Source of the DNA: Dokdonella koreensis DS-123
GTDB taxonomy: Bacteria; Pseudomonadota; Gammaproteobacteria; Xanthomonadales; Rhodanobacteraceae
Direction of reading: 5' to 3'
Length of the DNA: 64,000 bases
NCBI RefSeq assembly: GCF_001632775.1
Contig: NZ_CP015249.1
Coordinates: 1,840,686 to 1,904,685, forward strand
Position numbers and translations under genes: made by a program. Shown piece after piece: positions 40,563-52,923 of this stretch. The notes under the pieces were generated by a model, which saw only the letters and a program-made list of their open reading frames with translations, ran no database searches and was not told the DNA's origin. Position 1 is the first letter of the stretch. The number at the start of each line of letters is the position of its first letter.

Positions 40563-42128
40563 ATGAACAACAGCAATGAGAAGCCGCCCGTGCAGGCGGA
40601 CGGTGGCGCAGGCGAGCCGGCCGGCGCTCCGGATGTTTCCGAGAACCGGCTGGTCGCCGAGCGCCGCGAGAAGCTGCGCGCGCTGCGCGAGCGAGGGCCG
40701 GCCTTCCCGAACGATTTCCACGTCGGCGACGCAGCCGGCGACCTGCAGTCCGAGTACGCCGACGGTACGGCATGGACCGCCGAGGCGCTCGATACGGCGG
40801 CACGGCGCGTGCGTGTCGCCGGCCGCATCATCCTGCGCCGCATCCAGGGCAAGGTCAGTTTCGTGCAGCTGCAGGACGGCAGCGGCCGCATCCAGCTGTT
40901 CATCCATCAGGGCACCCTCGGCGAGGACGCGTACGAGGCGTTCAAGGGCTGGGATGCCGGCGACATCGTGGGCGCCGCCGGCGTCCTCATGCGGACCAAG
41001 ACCGGCGAGCTGTCGGTCAAGGTCGACGAGCTCCGGCTGCTGACCAAGTCGCTGCGACCGCTGCCGGACAAGTGGCACGGCCTGGCCGACATCGAGCAGC
41101 GCTACCGCCAGCGCTACGTCGACCTCATCGTCACGCCGGAGGCGCGCGAGGTGTTCCGCGTCCGGGCGCGCCTGATCCGCTTCATCCGCGACTACCTGGA
41201 GGCGCCCGCGCGCTGCTTCGTCGAGGTGGAGACGCCGATGATGCACGCGATCCCGGGCGGGGCGACCGCGCGGCCGTTCGTGACGCACCACAATGCGCTC
41301 GACCTGGACATGTACCTGCGCGTGGCGCCGGAGCTGTACCTCAAGCGCCTGGTCGTCGGCGGTTTCGACCGCGTCTACGAGATCAACCGCAATTTCCGCA
41401 ACGAGGGCGTCTCGACCCGGCACAACCCCGAGTTCACGATGCTCGAGCTGTACCAGGCCTACGCCACCTACCTCGACGTCATGGACCTCACCGAGGACCT
41501 GATCCGGGAGGGTGCACGCGCGGTGCTCGGCCGGACCGAACTGGCCTGGGAGGGGCGCACGATCGACGTCGGTGCACCGTTCCGGCGCTGGCGCATGGAG
41601 GATGCGGTCCGCGAGCTCAACCCCGGCATCGCCGCGGAGGACCTGCGGGACCGCGAGGCCCTGGCCGGCCACTCCCGCCGGCTCGGCATCCCGGTGAAGC
41701 CGGATTTCGGCTGGGGGCGCCTGCTGCTGGAGATCTTCGAGAAGACCGTCGAGCACACGCTGATCCAGCCGACCTTCATCACCGCCTACCCGACCGAGGT
41801 CTCGCCGCTGGCACGCCAGAGCGACGCCGATCCGGGCATCACCGACCGTTTCGAGCTGTTCGTCAACGCCAAGGAGCTGGCCAACGGCTTCTCCGAGCTG
41901 AACGACCCGGAAGACCAGGCGGCGCGCTTCATGGCGCAGGTCCAGGCCAAGGACGCCGGTGACGACGAGGCCATGCATTTCGATGCCGACTACATCCGCG
42001 CGCTCGAGTACGGCCTGCCGCCGACGGGTGGGCTCGGCGTCGGCATCGACCGCCTGGTGATGCTGTTCACCGACTCGGCCTCGATTCGCGACGTGCTGCT
42101 GTTCCCGTACATGCGGCCGGAGGCCTAG
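40563..42128 (+). CDS. lysS: Lysyl-tRNA synthetase (class II)
   Basis: LysRS (521 aa) charges tRNA-Lys. The OB-fold anticodon-binding domain lies at about residues 75-160 ([23 protein letters not shown] in two parts). The catalytic core has motif 2 in [18 protein letters not shown] and motif 3 in [21 protein letters not shown]. About 20 extra residues at the N-terminus are Glu/Pro-rich and probably disordered. It follows prfB by 30 nt and is the last gene before the rpfG leader. Confidence 0.97.
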   Translation: MNNSNEKPPVQADGGAGEPAGAPDVSENRLVAERREKLRALRERGPAFPNDFHVGDAAGDLQSEYADGTAWTAEALDTAARRVRVAGRIILRRIQGKVSFVQLQDGSGRIQLFIHQGTLGEDAYEAFKGWDAGDIVGAAGVLMRTKTGELSVKVDELRLLTKSLRPLPDKWHGLADIEQRYRQRYVDLIVTPEAREVFRVRARLIRFIRDYLEAPARCFVEVETPMMHAIPGGATARPFVTHHNALDLDMYLRVAPELYLKRLVVGGFDRVYEINRNFRNEGVSTRHNPEFTMLELYQAYATYLDVMDLTEDLIREGARAVLGRTELAWEGRTIDVGAPFRRWRMEDAVRELNPGIAAEDLRDREALAGHSRRLGIPVKPDFGWGRLLLEIFEKTVEHTLIQPTFITAYPTEVSPLARQSDADPGITDRFELFVNAKELANGFSELNDPEDQAARFMAQVQAKDAGDDEAMHFDADYIRALEYGLPPTGGLGVGIDRLVMLFTDSASIRDVLLFPYMRPEA

Positions 42129-42494
42129 GTACGGCGGTGAGCCGTCCCGTACCGATGTTGCGACAGGCCCCGGCGGTCCCGGGGCCGGCTCCGGCGGCGC
42201 GCCGTCGGTGCCGCGCGCCCGGTGTTGCTGCGAATCCCGGCTGTCCGGCCCGTCCGGTCGGCGCGGGATCGCCCATCGAGTCGTCGCCTGCGCGTTCTCC
42301 CCGGGAACCGGGCTGCGTGCCGGCGTACGTGAAAGTACGGCATGTGAATTTCTTGCACGGGCCGAGCTATGTTAGCCTCGGCCCGCTTATGCTATGCGGC
42401 GTCGGGCCGGGCTCCGCCAGCAGCGTGATCAACGACGTCCATCGGGGGTTGGCGTCCGACGGCCTGGAATCGCTAGAGGTCGCGGAGAGCTCGA
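42129..42494 (+). other. 366-nt non-coding region between lysS and rpfG
   Basis: I find no convincing gene here. In the Xanthomonas cluster, as I recall it, rpfD lies between lysS and rpfG; no remnant is recognisable. The region holds a GGTACGG...CCGTACC dyad right after the lysS stop, a CGTAC-GTGAAA-GTACG dyad at 42324-42339, and a longer hairpin at 42359-42384. The last 150 bases are less GC-rich than the surroundings, as expected of a control region. Confidence 0.6.
42359..42384 (+). promoter_or_regulatory. Inverted repeat in the rpfG leader
   Basis: GGGCCGAG (42359-42366) is perfectly complementary to CTCGGCCC (42377-42384). Pairing continues inward as CTA/TAG past a single bulged base, leaving a TGT loop. 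A TATGTT hexamer (4/6 to -10) overlaps it at 42368-42373. It could be an operator, an RNA hairpin, or the end of the lysS transcript. Confidence 0.45.
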
Positions 42495-43547
42495 GTGAAT
42501 GTACTGATAGTGGATGACCAGCCGTCGGCTCGTACGATGCTCCGGCACGTGGTGGAGGCGATCGGCCCCGGCATCCGGGTTTCGGATTTCGGCAGCCCCG
42601 TCGACGCCCTGCGCTGGTCCGACGCCAATCCGGCCGACCTGCTCCTGCTGGACTACCGCATGCCGGAAATGGACGGGCTGGAGTTCGCTCGCCGCTTCCG
42701 GCGCCCGATGGCGCGCCGGGACGTGCCGATCGTCCTGATCAGCGTCGTCGGCGACGAGCCGATCCGGCAGGCGGCGCTGGATGCCGGCGTGATCGATTTC
42801 ATGGTCAAGCCGATCCGGCCGCGCGAACTGCGCTCGCGTTGCAAGAACCTGCTGCAGCTGCGGCGCCAGGGCGAGTCGGTCAAGGAGCGCGCGCGCTCGC
42901 TGGAACAGCGCGTGCTGCAGAGCATCAGCGAGGTCGAGCAGCGCGAGCGCGAGACGCTGTTCCGCCTGGCCAAGGCGATCGAGTACCGCGATTTCGGCAC
43001 CGGCATCCACCTGCTGCGCATGGCGCACTACTCGGAGCTGCTGGCCGAGGAGCTGGGGATGCCGGAGGAGGACGCCCGCATCCTGACGCTGGCGGCTCCG
43101 CTCCACGACATCGGCAAGATCGGTGTGCCCGACTCGATCCTGCTCAAGCGCGGCAGCCTCCTGGAGGAGGAAATGGCGGTCATGCGCAAGCATCCGCTGA
43201 TCGGCTACGAGATCCTCAAGGACAGCCAGAGCCGGTTCGTGCAGATGGGGGCGCTGATCGCGCTGCGGCACCATGAGCGCTGGGACGGCAGCGGCTACCC
43301 GGACGGGTTGCGCGGCGAGGCGATTCCGCTGCCGGCCCGCATCGTCGCGCTGGCCGACGTCTACGACGCGCTGACTTCGGAGCGTCCGTACAAGGCGGCC
43401 TGGAGTTCCGAGGACGCATTCGACTATATCCAGGCCCATCGTGGCACGCTTTTTGATCCTTCCTGTGTAGACGTGCTGCTGGCGCATCGCTCACGGATCG
43501 TCGATATCCAGCAGTCGAAGCTGGCGCCGCACGGCCTGGGGCTTTGA
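42495..43547 (+). CDS. rpfG: RpfG: two-component response regulator with HD-GYP phosphodiesterase domain
   Basis: RpfG (350 aa) couples DSF sensing to c-di-GMP breakdown. The receiver domain (1-120) has Asp7/Asp8, the phosphoacceptor Asp53 in LLLLDYRMPEMDG and Lys105 in FMVKPI. A linker helix leads to the HD-GYP domain, with LHDIGK (His204, Asp205), KHPLIGYEIL, RHHERWDGSGYPDGL (GYP at 267-269) and DVYDALTSERPYK. These are the residues of an active phosphodiesterase. The start is GTG at 42495 with a GGAGAG site just upstream. rpfC follows after 107 nt; rpfH is absent. Confidence 0.93.
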   Translation: MNVLIVDDQPSARTMLRHVVEAIGPGIRVSDFGSPVDALRWSDANPADLLLLDYRMPEMDGLEFARRFRRPMARRDVPIVLISVVGDEPIRQAALDAGVIDFMVKPIRPRELRSRCKNLLQLRRQGESVKERARSLEQRVLQSISEVEQRERETLFRLAKAIEYRDFGTGIHLLRMAHYSELLAEELGMPEEDARILTLAAPLHDIGKIGVPDSILLKRGSLLEEEMAVMRKHPLIGYEILKDSQSRFVQMGALIALRHHERWDGSGYPDGLRGEAIPLPARIVALADVYDALTSERPYKAAWSSEDAFDYIQAHRGTLFDPSCVDVLLAHRSRIVDIQQSKLAPHGLGL

Positions 43548-43654
43548 CCGCGCCAGGTCGGCCCGTCCGGGCCGGGGCGCCTGTGCCGGGTCGGTAGGCG
43601 GCCACCGCAGGAGAGGGGCATGACGCCCCGCCAGGATCTGTCAGAGCGAAGCTA

Positions 43655-45808
43655 ATGCACTCAGTGCTGGAAATCGTCAAGCAGCGTCTGTCGAACCGTC
43701 CGGACAGCGAGCACGGGCAGGCCGTGGTGCGCGTGTCGATCGTCGCGCTGTGCATGATGTACCTGTTCGGTGTCGGCGCGGTCTCCGGCTACGGCGACCC
43801 GGCACTGAAGGCGGTCATGCTGATCGGCGTGCTCGACGTGCTGGCGTCGATCCTGATCCTCGCCCACATCGTCTTCCGCCCGGGCCGCTCCAACGTCCGG
43901 CGCGTGGTCGGCATGCTGGTGGACTACAGCGTGATCGGCGCCAACATGCACATCATGGGCACGCAGCTTTCGCTGCTGTACGTGCTCAACATGTGGGTGA
44001 CGATCGGCAACGGCTTGCGCTACGGCCCGTGGTTCCTGCTGATCTCGGTCGCGATGGGCGCGCTGTCGTTCCTGGCGGTCATCCTGACCACGCCGTTCTG
44101 GCAGAGCAACGACATCCTGGCCTGGGGCCTGCTGATCGGCCTGATCGCGATTCCGGCCTACCTGACCTCGCTGCTGCGCGCGCTGACGCGGGCCACCGAG
44201 GAGGCGCGGCGCGCGAACGAGGCCAAGAGCAGCTTCCTCGCCAACATGAGCCACGAGTTCCGCACGCCGCTCAACGGCATCGTCGGCATGTCCGACCTGC
44301 TGCTGACGACGCGCCTTACCGGCGAGCAGCGCGAGTACGCGGACGTGCTGCAGGCTTCCGCGCGCTCGCTGCTGACCCTGGTCGAGGACGTGCTCGACAT
44401 TTCGGCCATCGAGGCCGGAAAACTCAAGTACAACGCGGCCGACTTCCAGATCGACGACGTCCTGCACAGCGTGCAGCTGATGATGCAGCCGCTGGCGGCG
44501 AACAAGGGACTGCAGTTCGACCTGGCCGTCGCCGACGACGTGCCGTCGGCGGTGCACGGCGATCCGGGACACCTGCGCCAGGTGCTGATCAACCTGGTCT
44601 CCAACGCCGTCAAGTTCACCGAGAACGGACGGGTGGACCTCGGCGTCACGCGCCTGCGCGACCATGCCGGCGGCAGCGTCGTGCGCTTCGAGGTGCGCGA
44701 TACCGGCATCGGTATCGAGGAGGAGGCCCAGGCGCGGATCTTCCAGGCCTTCGAGCAGGCCGAGAGCGGGCATGCCCGCCGCTTCGGCGGCACCGGCCTG
44801 GGGACGACGATCGCCAAGGCGATGACCGAGCAGATGGGCGGCACGATCGGTTTCGAGAGCCAGACCGGCCGGGGCTCGGTCTTCTGGGTCGAGATCCCGT
44901 TCCGGGTCCCGGCGCCGCAGGGCGGCGCGGAGCCGTCCGCGGTGGCGACGGCCACCAACGTCATCTCGTTCGACGATCCGTTCGTGCGGCATCGCGCGCG
45001 TGCGCGCTCGATGCGCCTCCTGATCGCCGACGACCAGCCGGCCAACGTGTCGGTGCTGCGCAAGCTGCTGGAGAAGGCCGGTCATCAGATCCACGCGGTG
45101 GACAACGGCGAGGCGGTGCTCGACGCGATCGAGACGACGACCTACGACGCCGTCATCATCGACCTGCACATGCCCGGGGTCAGCGGCATCGACGTCATCC
45201 GCCAGTCGCGCGTGATGCAGGCCGGACGGCAGCTGACCCCGTTCATCGTGCTCAGCGCCGACGTGACGGCGCGCACGATCGCCGAGACCGAAAGCGCCGG
45301 TGCCCATGTCTTCCTGGCCAAGCCGGTGGTCGTGTCCCGGCTGCTCGACGTACTCGCCGACATCGCTTCCGGCGTCAAGAACGAAGACGGCCAGAAGGCG
45401 GCCGGGTCACCGCTTCCGCTCACGGATGAAACCGTCTCGCGCGAAGTGCTGAACGACCTGGAGGAGCTGCATCTGGGATCGGGCTTCGTCAGCCTGTTCG
45501 TCGACGAATGCATGCAGGACGCGCTCAAGTGCATCGGCCAGCTCGACGCGCTGGCCGAGGAAGCGCAATGGGACGAGTACCGCGACGTCTGCCATGCGCT
45601 GAAGGGCGTGGCCGGCAACGTCGGCGCGATGCGCCTGGCGCAGGCGGCCTCGGAAAGCATGCGGCTGGCCAACTGGCAGCTGGCGCGCGAATGGAAGATG
45701 CGCAACCAGGGCGTGAGGAAGCAGCTCGAGCAGGCGCAGGCTGCGTTCCGGACGATCCTGCAGGATCGCAATGCCGGCGGCTCGGCGCGCGCCAATCCGG
45801 ACCCCTAG
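43655..45808 (+). CDS. rpfC: RpfC: hybrid sensor kinase for DSF signal
   Basis: RpfC (717 aa) perceives DSF at the inner membrane, phosphorylates RpfG and, in Xanthomonas, holds RpfF inactive. The N-terminal 20 residues ([10 protein letters not shown] at 11-20) closely resemble the recalled DSF-binding segment of Xanthomonas RpfC. Five hydrophobic helices follow (about 23-175). Next come HisKA (His200 in [12 protein letters not shown]), HATPase ([29 protein letters not shown]), a receiver domain (Asp503 in VIIDLHMPG) and a C-terminal HPt domain (His647 in [12 protein letters not shown]). All phosphorelay residues are present. It is convergent with rpfF, as in Xanthomonas. Confidence 0.94.
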   Translation: MHSVLEIVKQRLSNRPDSEHGQAVVRVSIVALCMMYLFGVGAVSGYGDPALKAVMLIGVLDVLASILILAHIVFRPGRSNVRRVVGMLVDYSVIGANMHIMGTQLSLLYVLNMWVTIGNGLRYGPWFLLISVAMGALSFLAVILTTPFWQSNDILAWGLLIGLIAIPAYLTSLLRALTRATEEARRANEAKSSFLANMSHEFRTPLNGIVGMSDLLLTTRLTGEQREYADVLQASARSLLTLVEDVLDISAIEAGKLKYNAADFQIDDVLHSVQLMMQPLAANKGLQFDLAVADDVPSAVHGDPGHLRQVLINLVSNAVKFTENGRVDLGVTRLRDHAGGSVVRFEVRDTGIGIEEEAQARIFQAFEQAESGHARRFGGTGLGTTIAKAMTEQMGGTIGFESQTGRGSVFWVEIPFRVPAPQGGAEPSAVATATNVISFDDPFVRHRARARSMRLLIADDQPANVSVLRKLLEKAGHQIHAVDNGEAVLDAIETTTYDAVIIDLHMPGVSGIDVIRQSRVMQAGRQLTPFIVLSADVTARTIAETESAGAHVFLAKPVVVSRLLDVLADIASGVKNEDGQKAAGSPLPLTDETVSREVLNDLEELHLGSGFVSLFVDECMQDALKCIGQLDALAEEAQWDEYRDVCHALKGVAGNVGAMRLAQAASESMRLANWQLAREWKMRNQGVRKQLEQAQAAFRTILQDRNAGGSARANPDP

Positions 45809-45809
45809 C

Positions 45810-45841
45810 GCCGGCACCCCGGATCGCCCCGGAGTGCCGGC
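45810..45841. terminator. Hairpin between convergent rpfC and rpfF
   Basis: GCCGGCAC (45810-45817) pairs with GTGCCGGC (45834-45841). Inside it, CCGG pairs with CCGG around a 6-nt loop with one mismatch. Symmetric and in a 47-nt convergent gap, it could act for both genes, but no T-run flanks it. Confidence 0.5.
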
Positions 45842-45855
45842 CATCGCGAAGCGGA

Positions 45856-46779
45856 CTAGACGGCCTGCAGCGCCGGCCGGGCCAGATCCGCGCGCTCGGC
45901 GGCCGCTTGCGGCTTGCGCTGCTGGACGCGGACCAGGCGCTCCATCGTCCGCAGGGACTTGTCGCCGAGCTCCATCGCCGTGTCGACCCAGATCTCGGTG
46001 ACCCGCATCAGCTCGTCCAGCGTCACCGGATTGCAGGCCTGGCGTACGCGGTTCATCGCGACGCGGGCGTGGGGAATGCGCTGATTGCGGCGGATCAGGT
46101 CATTGACCGCCTGCACGCCTTCGCCGCGCGGCACCAGGACGTCGACCACGCCCATCGCGTGCAGCTCGTCGCTGGAGTACACGTTGCCGCTCAGGATCAT
46201 TTCCTCGGCGAGCTTGGCGCTGATGCGCTGGCGCAGGAACGAGTAGGCGCCCATGCCCGGGAACAGGTCGAACAGGACTTCCGGGAAGCCCATGCCGACG
46301 CCGCTTTCGGCGACGATCGTCTGGCAGGCCAGGGCCAGTTCCAGGCCGCCACCGAGCGCGTCGCCCTGGACCAGCGCGATCGAATGGACCTTGTGGGTCG
46401 CCGCTGCCGCGTACACGCCGTGCACGCCTTCGACGCAGAGGCGGGCATAGGACAGCAGGTGCTCGCGATTGCGTTCGCGGATGAGGCGGCCGAACAGTTC
46501 CAGGTCGCCGCCGAGGTTGAACACGTCCGCATCCGAGCCGAGCACCAGATGGGCCAGCTTGCCGTCCTGGCCGGTGCCGACCGGCATCGCCTGCTCGACG
46601 CTGCTGCGAAGGTACAGGTGCAGTTCCTTGAGCAGTTGCACCGAGAAGCACGCCCGGTAACCGAGGTCGTGCTGGGGCTGGTGCTTGTGCATGAAGAACC
46701 ACGAAGCATGGGTGCCTTCGTCTTCGTGAGTGCGGAGCAGCTGGTAGTCGTTGGTGTCGCGCATTTCTTTCGTATTCAT
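45856..46779 (-). CDS. rpfF: RpfF: DSF synthase (crotonase fold)
   Basis: RpfF (307 aa) makes diffusible signal factors, cis-2-unsaturated fatty acids, from 3-hydroxyacyl-ACP by dehydration and thioester hydrolysis. The crotonase core shows GDALGGGLELALACQTIVAE's first half and GFPEVLFDLFPGMGAYSFL. The two catalytic glutamates are Glu147 (GGGLE) and Glu167 (GFPE), with the same 20-residue spacing as Glu141/Glu161 of Xanthomonas RpfF. The N-terminal extension (WFFMHKHQPQHDLGYRACFS) is also RpfF-like rather than enoyl-CoA hydratase-like. A 218-nt leader with dyads separates it from the upstream FabZ-like gene. Confidence 0.93.
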   Translation of the reverse strand: MNTKEMRDTNDYQLLRTHEDEGTHASWFFMHKHQPQHDLGYRACFSVQLLKELHLYLRSSVEQAMPVGTGQDGKLAHLVLGSDADVFNLGGDLELFGRLIRERNREHLLSYARLCVEGVHGVYAAAATHKVHSIALVQGDALGGGLELALACQTIVAESGVGMGFPEVLFDLFPGMGAYSFLRQRISAKLAEEMILSGNVYSSDELHAMGVVDVLVPRGEGVQAVNDLIRRNQRIPHARVAMNRVRQACNPVTLDELMRVTEIWVDTAMELGDKSLRTMERLVRVQQRKPQAAAERADLARPALQAV

Positions 46780-46802
46780 GGCTATATACCCTCGGGGTAG
46801 AG

Positions 46803-46888
46803 CGCTTGTCGGATCGCGGATTCAAGCGTTGGCAGGCGTTTGCGCTGGTTTGCACAAGCGATCGACAGGCAGTTTAGCCCGCTGTCAA
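46803..46888 (-). promoter_or_regulatory. rpfF leader with CGCTTG repeats and a -35-like hexamer
   Basis: CGCTTG at 46803-46808 faces its complement CAAGCG at 46823-46828 across 14 nt, and another CAAGCG lies 32 nt further at 46855-46860. A perfect TTGACA (minus strand, 46888-46883) sits upstream, but I see no good -10 at standard spacing. The promoter itself is therefore not located. Confidence 0.33.
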
Positions 46889-46997
46889 GTCATTGAATAC
46901 TGACGGACCGCGCAAAATATACGCGCGCCATTGCACCCGATTCGGCCGTCAAAAGCGGTGAAAAGGACGGCTCCGGACGTTATTTCCGGGGCGGGCT

Positions 46998-47441
46998 TCA
47001 GTGCGTCGGGGTATGGGGAAGCACCGCCAGCACGGTGTCGATCGTGGCGACGCGGCGGCCGCCGGCATATACCAGGACGTGGGCGAAGTTGATATTGCGC
47101 TTGCGCTGGACCGAGGCTTCCAGCCGGATCGACGGATTTTCCGGAACGACGGGATGTTGGAAGTCCGCGTTCGCGCGCACCAGGCGGGGGCGCCCGCGCT
47201 GGCCTTGCGACCAGGCCCACAGGGCGGTGAGCTGGCCGGCCGCCTCGATGATCAGGGTGCCCGGAAAGATCGGGTCGCTGGGAAAGTGCTGGCGATAGAC
47301 CCAGTGCGCTTCGCCGAGATCGACCTCGCCGTCGATGTGCGCGCCGTCGACCCGGGTGATGCGGGAGATCTGACGCATCTGGTCGATGGGGAGGAACGTG
47401 GCATCGATGTCGATCAGGGACGTCGGCAAAGGATCGGGCAT
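46998..47441 (-). CDS. FabZ-like hotdog-fold 3-hydroxyacyl dehydratase in the rpf cluster
   Basis: The 147-aa single-domain protein has the FabZ active-site signature HFPSDPIFPGTLIIEAAGQL. The catalytic pair would be His52 and Glu66, with the same 14-residue spacing as His54/Glu68 of E. coli FabZ. This predicts dehydration of a 3-hydroxyacyl thioester. It is divergent from housekeeping FabZ in the N-terminus and lacks the usual lpxD/lpxA neighbours. It lies between rpfB and rpfF on their strand, 110 nt after rpfB and 218 nt before rpfF. In Xanthomonas, as I recall, rpfB and rpfF have no such gene between them. A role in DSF metabolism is inference. Confidence 0.78.
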   Translation of the reverse strand: MPDPLPTSLIDIDATFLPIDQMRQISRITRVDGAHIDGEVDLGEAHWVYRQHFPSDPIFPGTLIIEAAGQLTALWAWSQGQRGRPRLVRANADFQHPVVPENPSIRLEASVQRKRNINFAHVLVYAGGRRVATIDTVLAVLPHTPTH

Positions 47442-47551
47442 GGACGAAGCGGGCGTGACCGGACAGACGGGAAGGGTGAGCCCGGTCGTCGCCGCCGGGT
47501 CGGGCGATCGAACCGATGCGCCCGAACCGGAAAGACTAGCAGATGCCGCGA

Positions 47552-49237
47552 TCAGGATGCTGCGCTGTCGCGCAGTTCGCGGCGCAAAATCTTGCCGACG
47601 TTGGACTTGGGCAGCGACGAGCGGAACTCGATGCTGCGCGGACGTTTGTAGCCGGTCAGGTTCGCGTGGCAGAAGTCACGCAGCTGTTCCTCGGTCAACG
47701 AAGGATCCTTCCGGACGACGACCAGTTTGACCGCCTCGCCGGATTTCTCGTCCGGGATGCCGACCGCGGCGACCTCGAGCACGCCGGGGTGCTGCGCGAC
47801 GACGTCCTCGACCTCGTTCGGATATACGTTGAAACCCGAAACGAGAATCATGTCCTTCTTGCGATCGACGATATAGAAAAACCCCTTGTCGTCCATCCGC
47901 GCGATGTCGCCGGTGCGCAGCCAGCGATCGGCCGACAACACCTTGTCGGTTTCGTCCTGGCGGTTCCAGTAGCCCTTCATGACCTGCGGGCCGCGGATGC
48001 ACAGTTCGCCGGTTTCGCCGACGCCCAGGTGCCGGCCCTCGTCGTCCTGGATCGAGGCATCGGTCGACGGCACCGGCAGGCCGATCGATCCGTTGTAGTC
48101 CTTGAGGTCGATCGGGTTCATGCACGCGGCGGGCGAGGTTTCGGTGAGACCGTAGGCTTCCACCAGGGTGACGCCGGTGACCTTCTTCCAGCGCTCGGCG
48201 ACCGCCTTCTGCACGGCCATGCCGCCGCCCAGTGTCATGCGCAGGTTCGAGAAATCGACCTGATCGAATCCCGGCGTGTTGAGCAGGCCGTTGAACAGCG
48301 TATTGACGCCGGTGAAGGCGGTGAAGCGCAGCTTGCGGATCTCGCGCACGAAGCCGGGCATGTCGCGCGGATTGGTGATGAGATAGTTGGTGCCGCCCAT
48401 CTTCACGAAGACCAGGTAGTTCGCCGTCAGCGCGAAGATGTGGTACAGCGGCAGCGCCGTGATGATGACTTCCTCGCCCTCGCGCAACCGGGTGCTGATC
48501 CAGCTGTAGGCCTGGAGCATGTTGGCGACGATGTTGCGATGGGTCAGCATCGCGCCCTTGGCGACGCCGGTCGTGCCGCCGGTGTACTGCAGGAACGCGA
48601 TGTCGCCCGAGGCGATCTCCACCGGCGCCAGCGTCCCGGCGGCGCCACGGCGCAGCGCGTCCTTGAAGCGGACCATGCCCGGTATCGCATAGGCCGGCAC
48701 CAGCTTCTTGACGTACTTGACGACGAAGTTCGTCAGGACCGACTTCGGGAAGCTGAGCAGGTCGCCGAGGCCGGTCGTGATGACCTGCCGGCAGGCCGGC
48801 GCGTCGCGCAGCACTTCGGCCACGGTATGGGCGAAGTTGTCGAGCACGATGATCGCGCTGGCGCCGGAATCGACCAACTGGTGCCTGAGTTCGCGGGGCG
48901 TGTAGAGCGGATTGACGTTGACCACCGTCAGGCCGGCGCGCAGCACGCCGAAGATCGCGATCGCGTACTGCAGCGTGTTGGGCATCATGATCGCGACGCG
49001 ATCGCCTTGCGCGAGTCCCAGGTCGTTGCGCAGGTACGTCGCCAGATCGCGGCTCAGCCGGTCCAGGTCCCCATACGTCAGCGTACTTCCCATGCTGCGG
49101 AACGCCGGGTTGGCGGCGTAGCGTCGACAGCTGTCCTCGAGCAGGTCGGTGACCGAGCGGTACTGGTCCGGGTCGATCTCGGCCGGAACCCCTTCGGGGT
49201 AATGGGCTAGCCAGGGCTTCTCGGGGGAGCTGACCAT
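47552..49237 (-). CDS. rpfB: RpfB: long-chain fatty acyl-CoA ligase (FadD type)
   Basis: RpfB (561 aa, the length of E. coli FadD) activates fatty acids with ATP and CoA; in Xanthomonas it contributes to DSF turnover. Adenylate-forming motifs are intact: [18 protein letters not shown], the YGLTETSP block, [27 protein letters not shown], and the catalytic Lys near the C-terminus in [12 protein letters not shown]. The ATG at 49237 was preferred to an in-frame start 123 nt upstream because it has a GAGGTG site and gives the family length. The gene order rpfB - dehydratase - rpfF suggests joint expression. Confidence 0.9.
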   Translation of the reverse strand: MVSSPEKPWLAHYPEGVPAEIDPDQYRSVTDLLEDSCRRYAANPAFRSMGSTLTYGDLDRLSRDLATYLRNDLGLAQGDRVAIMMPNTLQYAIAIFGVLRAGLTVVNVNPLYTPRELRHQLVDSGASAIIVLDNFAHTVAEVLRDAPACRQVITTGLGDLLSFPKSVLTNFVVKYVKKLVPAYAIPGMVRFKDALRRGAAGTLAPVEIASGDIAFLQYTGGTTGVAKGAMLTHRNIVANMLQAYSWISTRLREGEEVIITALPLYHIFALTANYLVFVKMGGTNYLITNPRDMPGFVREIRKLRFTAFTGVNTLFNGLLNTPGFDQVDFSNLRMTLGGGMAVQKAVAERWKKVTGVTLVEAYGLTETSPAACMNPIDLKDYNGSIGLPVPSTDASIQDDEGRHLGVGETGELCIRGPQVMKGYWNRQDETDKVLSADRWLRTGDIARMDDKGFFYIVDRKKDMILVSGFNVYPNEVEDVVAQHPGVLEVAAVGIPDEKSGEAVKLVVVRKDPSLTEEQLRDFCHANLTGYKRPRSIEFRSSLPKSNVGKILRRELRDSAAS

Positions 49238-49434
49238 CGGTTCGGGCACCTCGGGTGTTGCTTGGAAAGGGGCATCGTCCGGGCACCGCGGGAACGCGGC
49301 ACGGGGACCATACGCGATCGCATCGTCCCGATTGCAGCATACCGCCCGAACAACCGGCAAGCCGCAGCGCAGCGATCGCTGGCCCGATCGGCGCGGATCG
49401 CCTATCGTCTTCGATCCCGACAGGAACGATCGCG

Positions 49435-49878
49435 ATGACCCGCTTGCGCACGCTTGGCCGCCTTCTGCTCCTCGGTCTGCTGGTGGCCGTGTCGGCCTGT
49501 ACGCGGGGCGGTGACGAGCAGCGGCTGCGGGCGGCGCTGGAGGACATGCACACGGCGATCGAGCAGCGGCGTCCCGGCGACTTCATCGATTTCGTCGCCG
49601 AGGACTTCACCGGCGCCGAAGGCACGTTGGACCGCGCGGCGCTGCACAACCTGCTGCGTGGCCAGGTGCTGCGCAACGAACGCATCGACGTCGTGCTCGG
49701 TCCGGCGGACATCCAGATCCAGGGCGACCGGGCGACCGTCAGCGTGACCGCGACCCTGGCCGGCGGCAGCGGCGGCTGGCTGCCCGAACGCGGCGCGGTC
49801 TACGCGATCACCAGTGGCTGGCGCCGGGACGGCGGCGACTGGCGCTGCGTCAACGCGCAGTGGCGCCAGTCGCTGTAG
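49435..49878 (+). CDS. Putative lipoprotein with NTF2-like fold
   Basis: The 147-aa product has a lipoprotein signal peptide with lipobox VSAC (Cys22); the +2 residue is Thr, consistent with outer-membrane sorting. The mature part resembles the NTF2/SnoaL-like alpha+beta fold ([39 protein letters not shown]). No catalytic residues are obvious. It is divergent from rpfB (197-nt gap) and converges on acnA. Function unknown. Confidence 0.72.
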   Translation: MTRLRTLGRLLLLGLLVAVSACTRGGDEQRLRAALEDMHTAIEQRRPGDFIDFVAEDFTGAEGTLDRAALHNLLRGQVLRNERIDVVLGPADIQIQGDRATVSVTATLAGGSGGWLPERGAVYAITSGWRRDGGDWRCVNAQWRQSL

Positions 49879-49945
49879 GCAGCCGTCGGCCGATCGCCGG
49901 CGACGCGCCCGGGTTGCATACCGGACGCGCCGCGTCGATGCGCCC

Positions 49946-52702
<2,757 letters not shown>

Positions 52703-52868
52703 CGGAACGTTCCTTTGGCTGGTGACGAAAGATCGGCTGAGGACGGAGCGGCACCGCTGCGTCCGCCCAGGCCTGCGAGGCGCCCCGTGTCCGGGATTAT
52801 CCGCCTTGCCGCATGGGGACGGGATGAATCCGGCATGCACAATGGGGCATGCCGGGCAGTATGCGGGC

Positions 52869-52909
52869 TTGAGTATGAATTATAAAGTACGTATCATCGA
52901 TGCATACTT
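52869..52909 (+). promoter_or_regulatory. vapBC promoter with overlapping inverted-repeat operator
   Basis: TTGAGT (52869-52874) and TATCAT (52892-52897) are 17 nt apart, 4/6 and 5/6 to the sigma-70 consensus. An imperfect inverted repeat with 11-bp arms (9 of 11 matching) around a 3-nt centre spans 52885-52909 and covers the -10. This is the position expected of an autoregulatory antitoxin operator. Confidence 0.62.
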
Positions 52910-52923
52910 CGAGGAGCGGGACG

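Noticed and set aside
42137-42517. A 126-codon open frame in the lysS-rpfG gap, considered as an rpfD remnant
   Set aside because: Pro/Ala/Gly/Ser-rich composition, no Shine-Dalgarno site, overlaps the rpfG start and dyads, and has no resemblance to a known domain.
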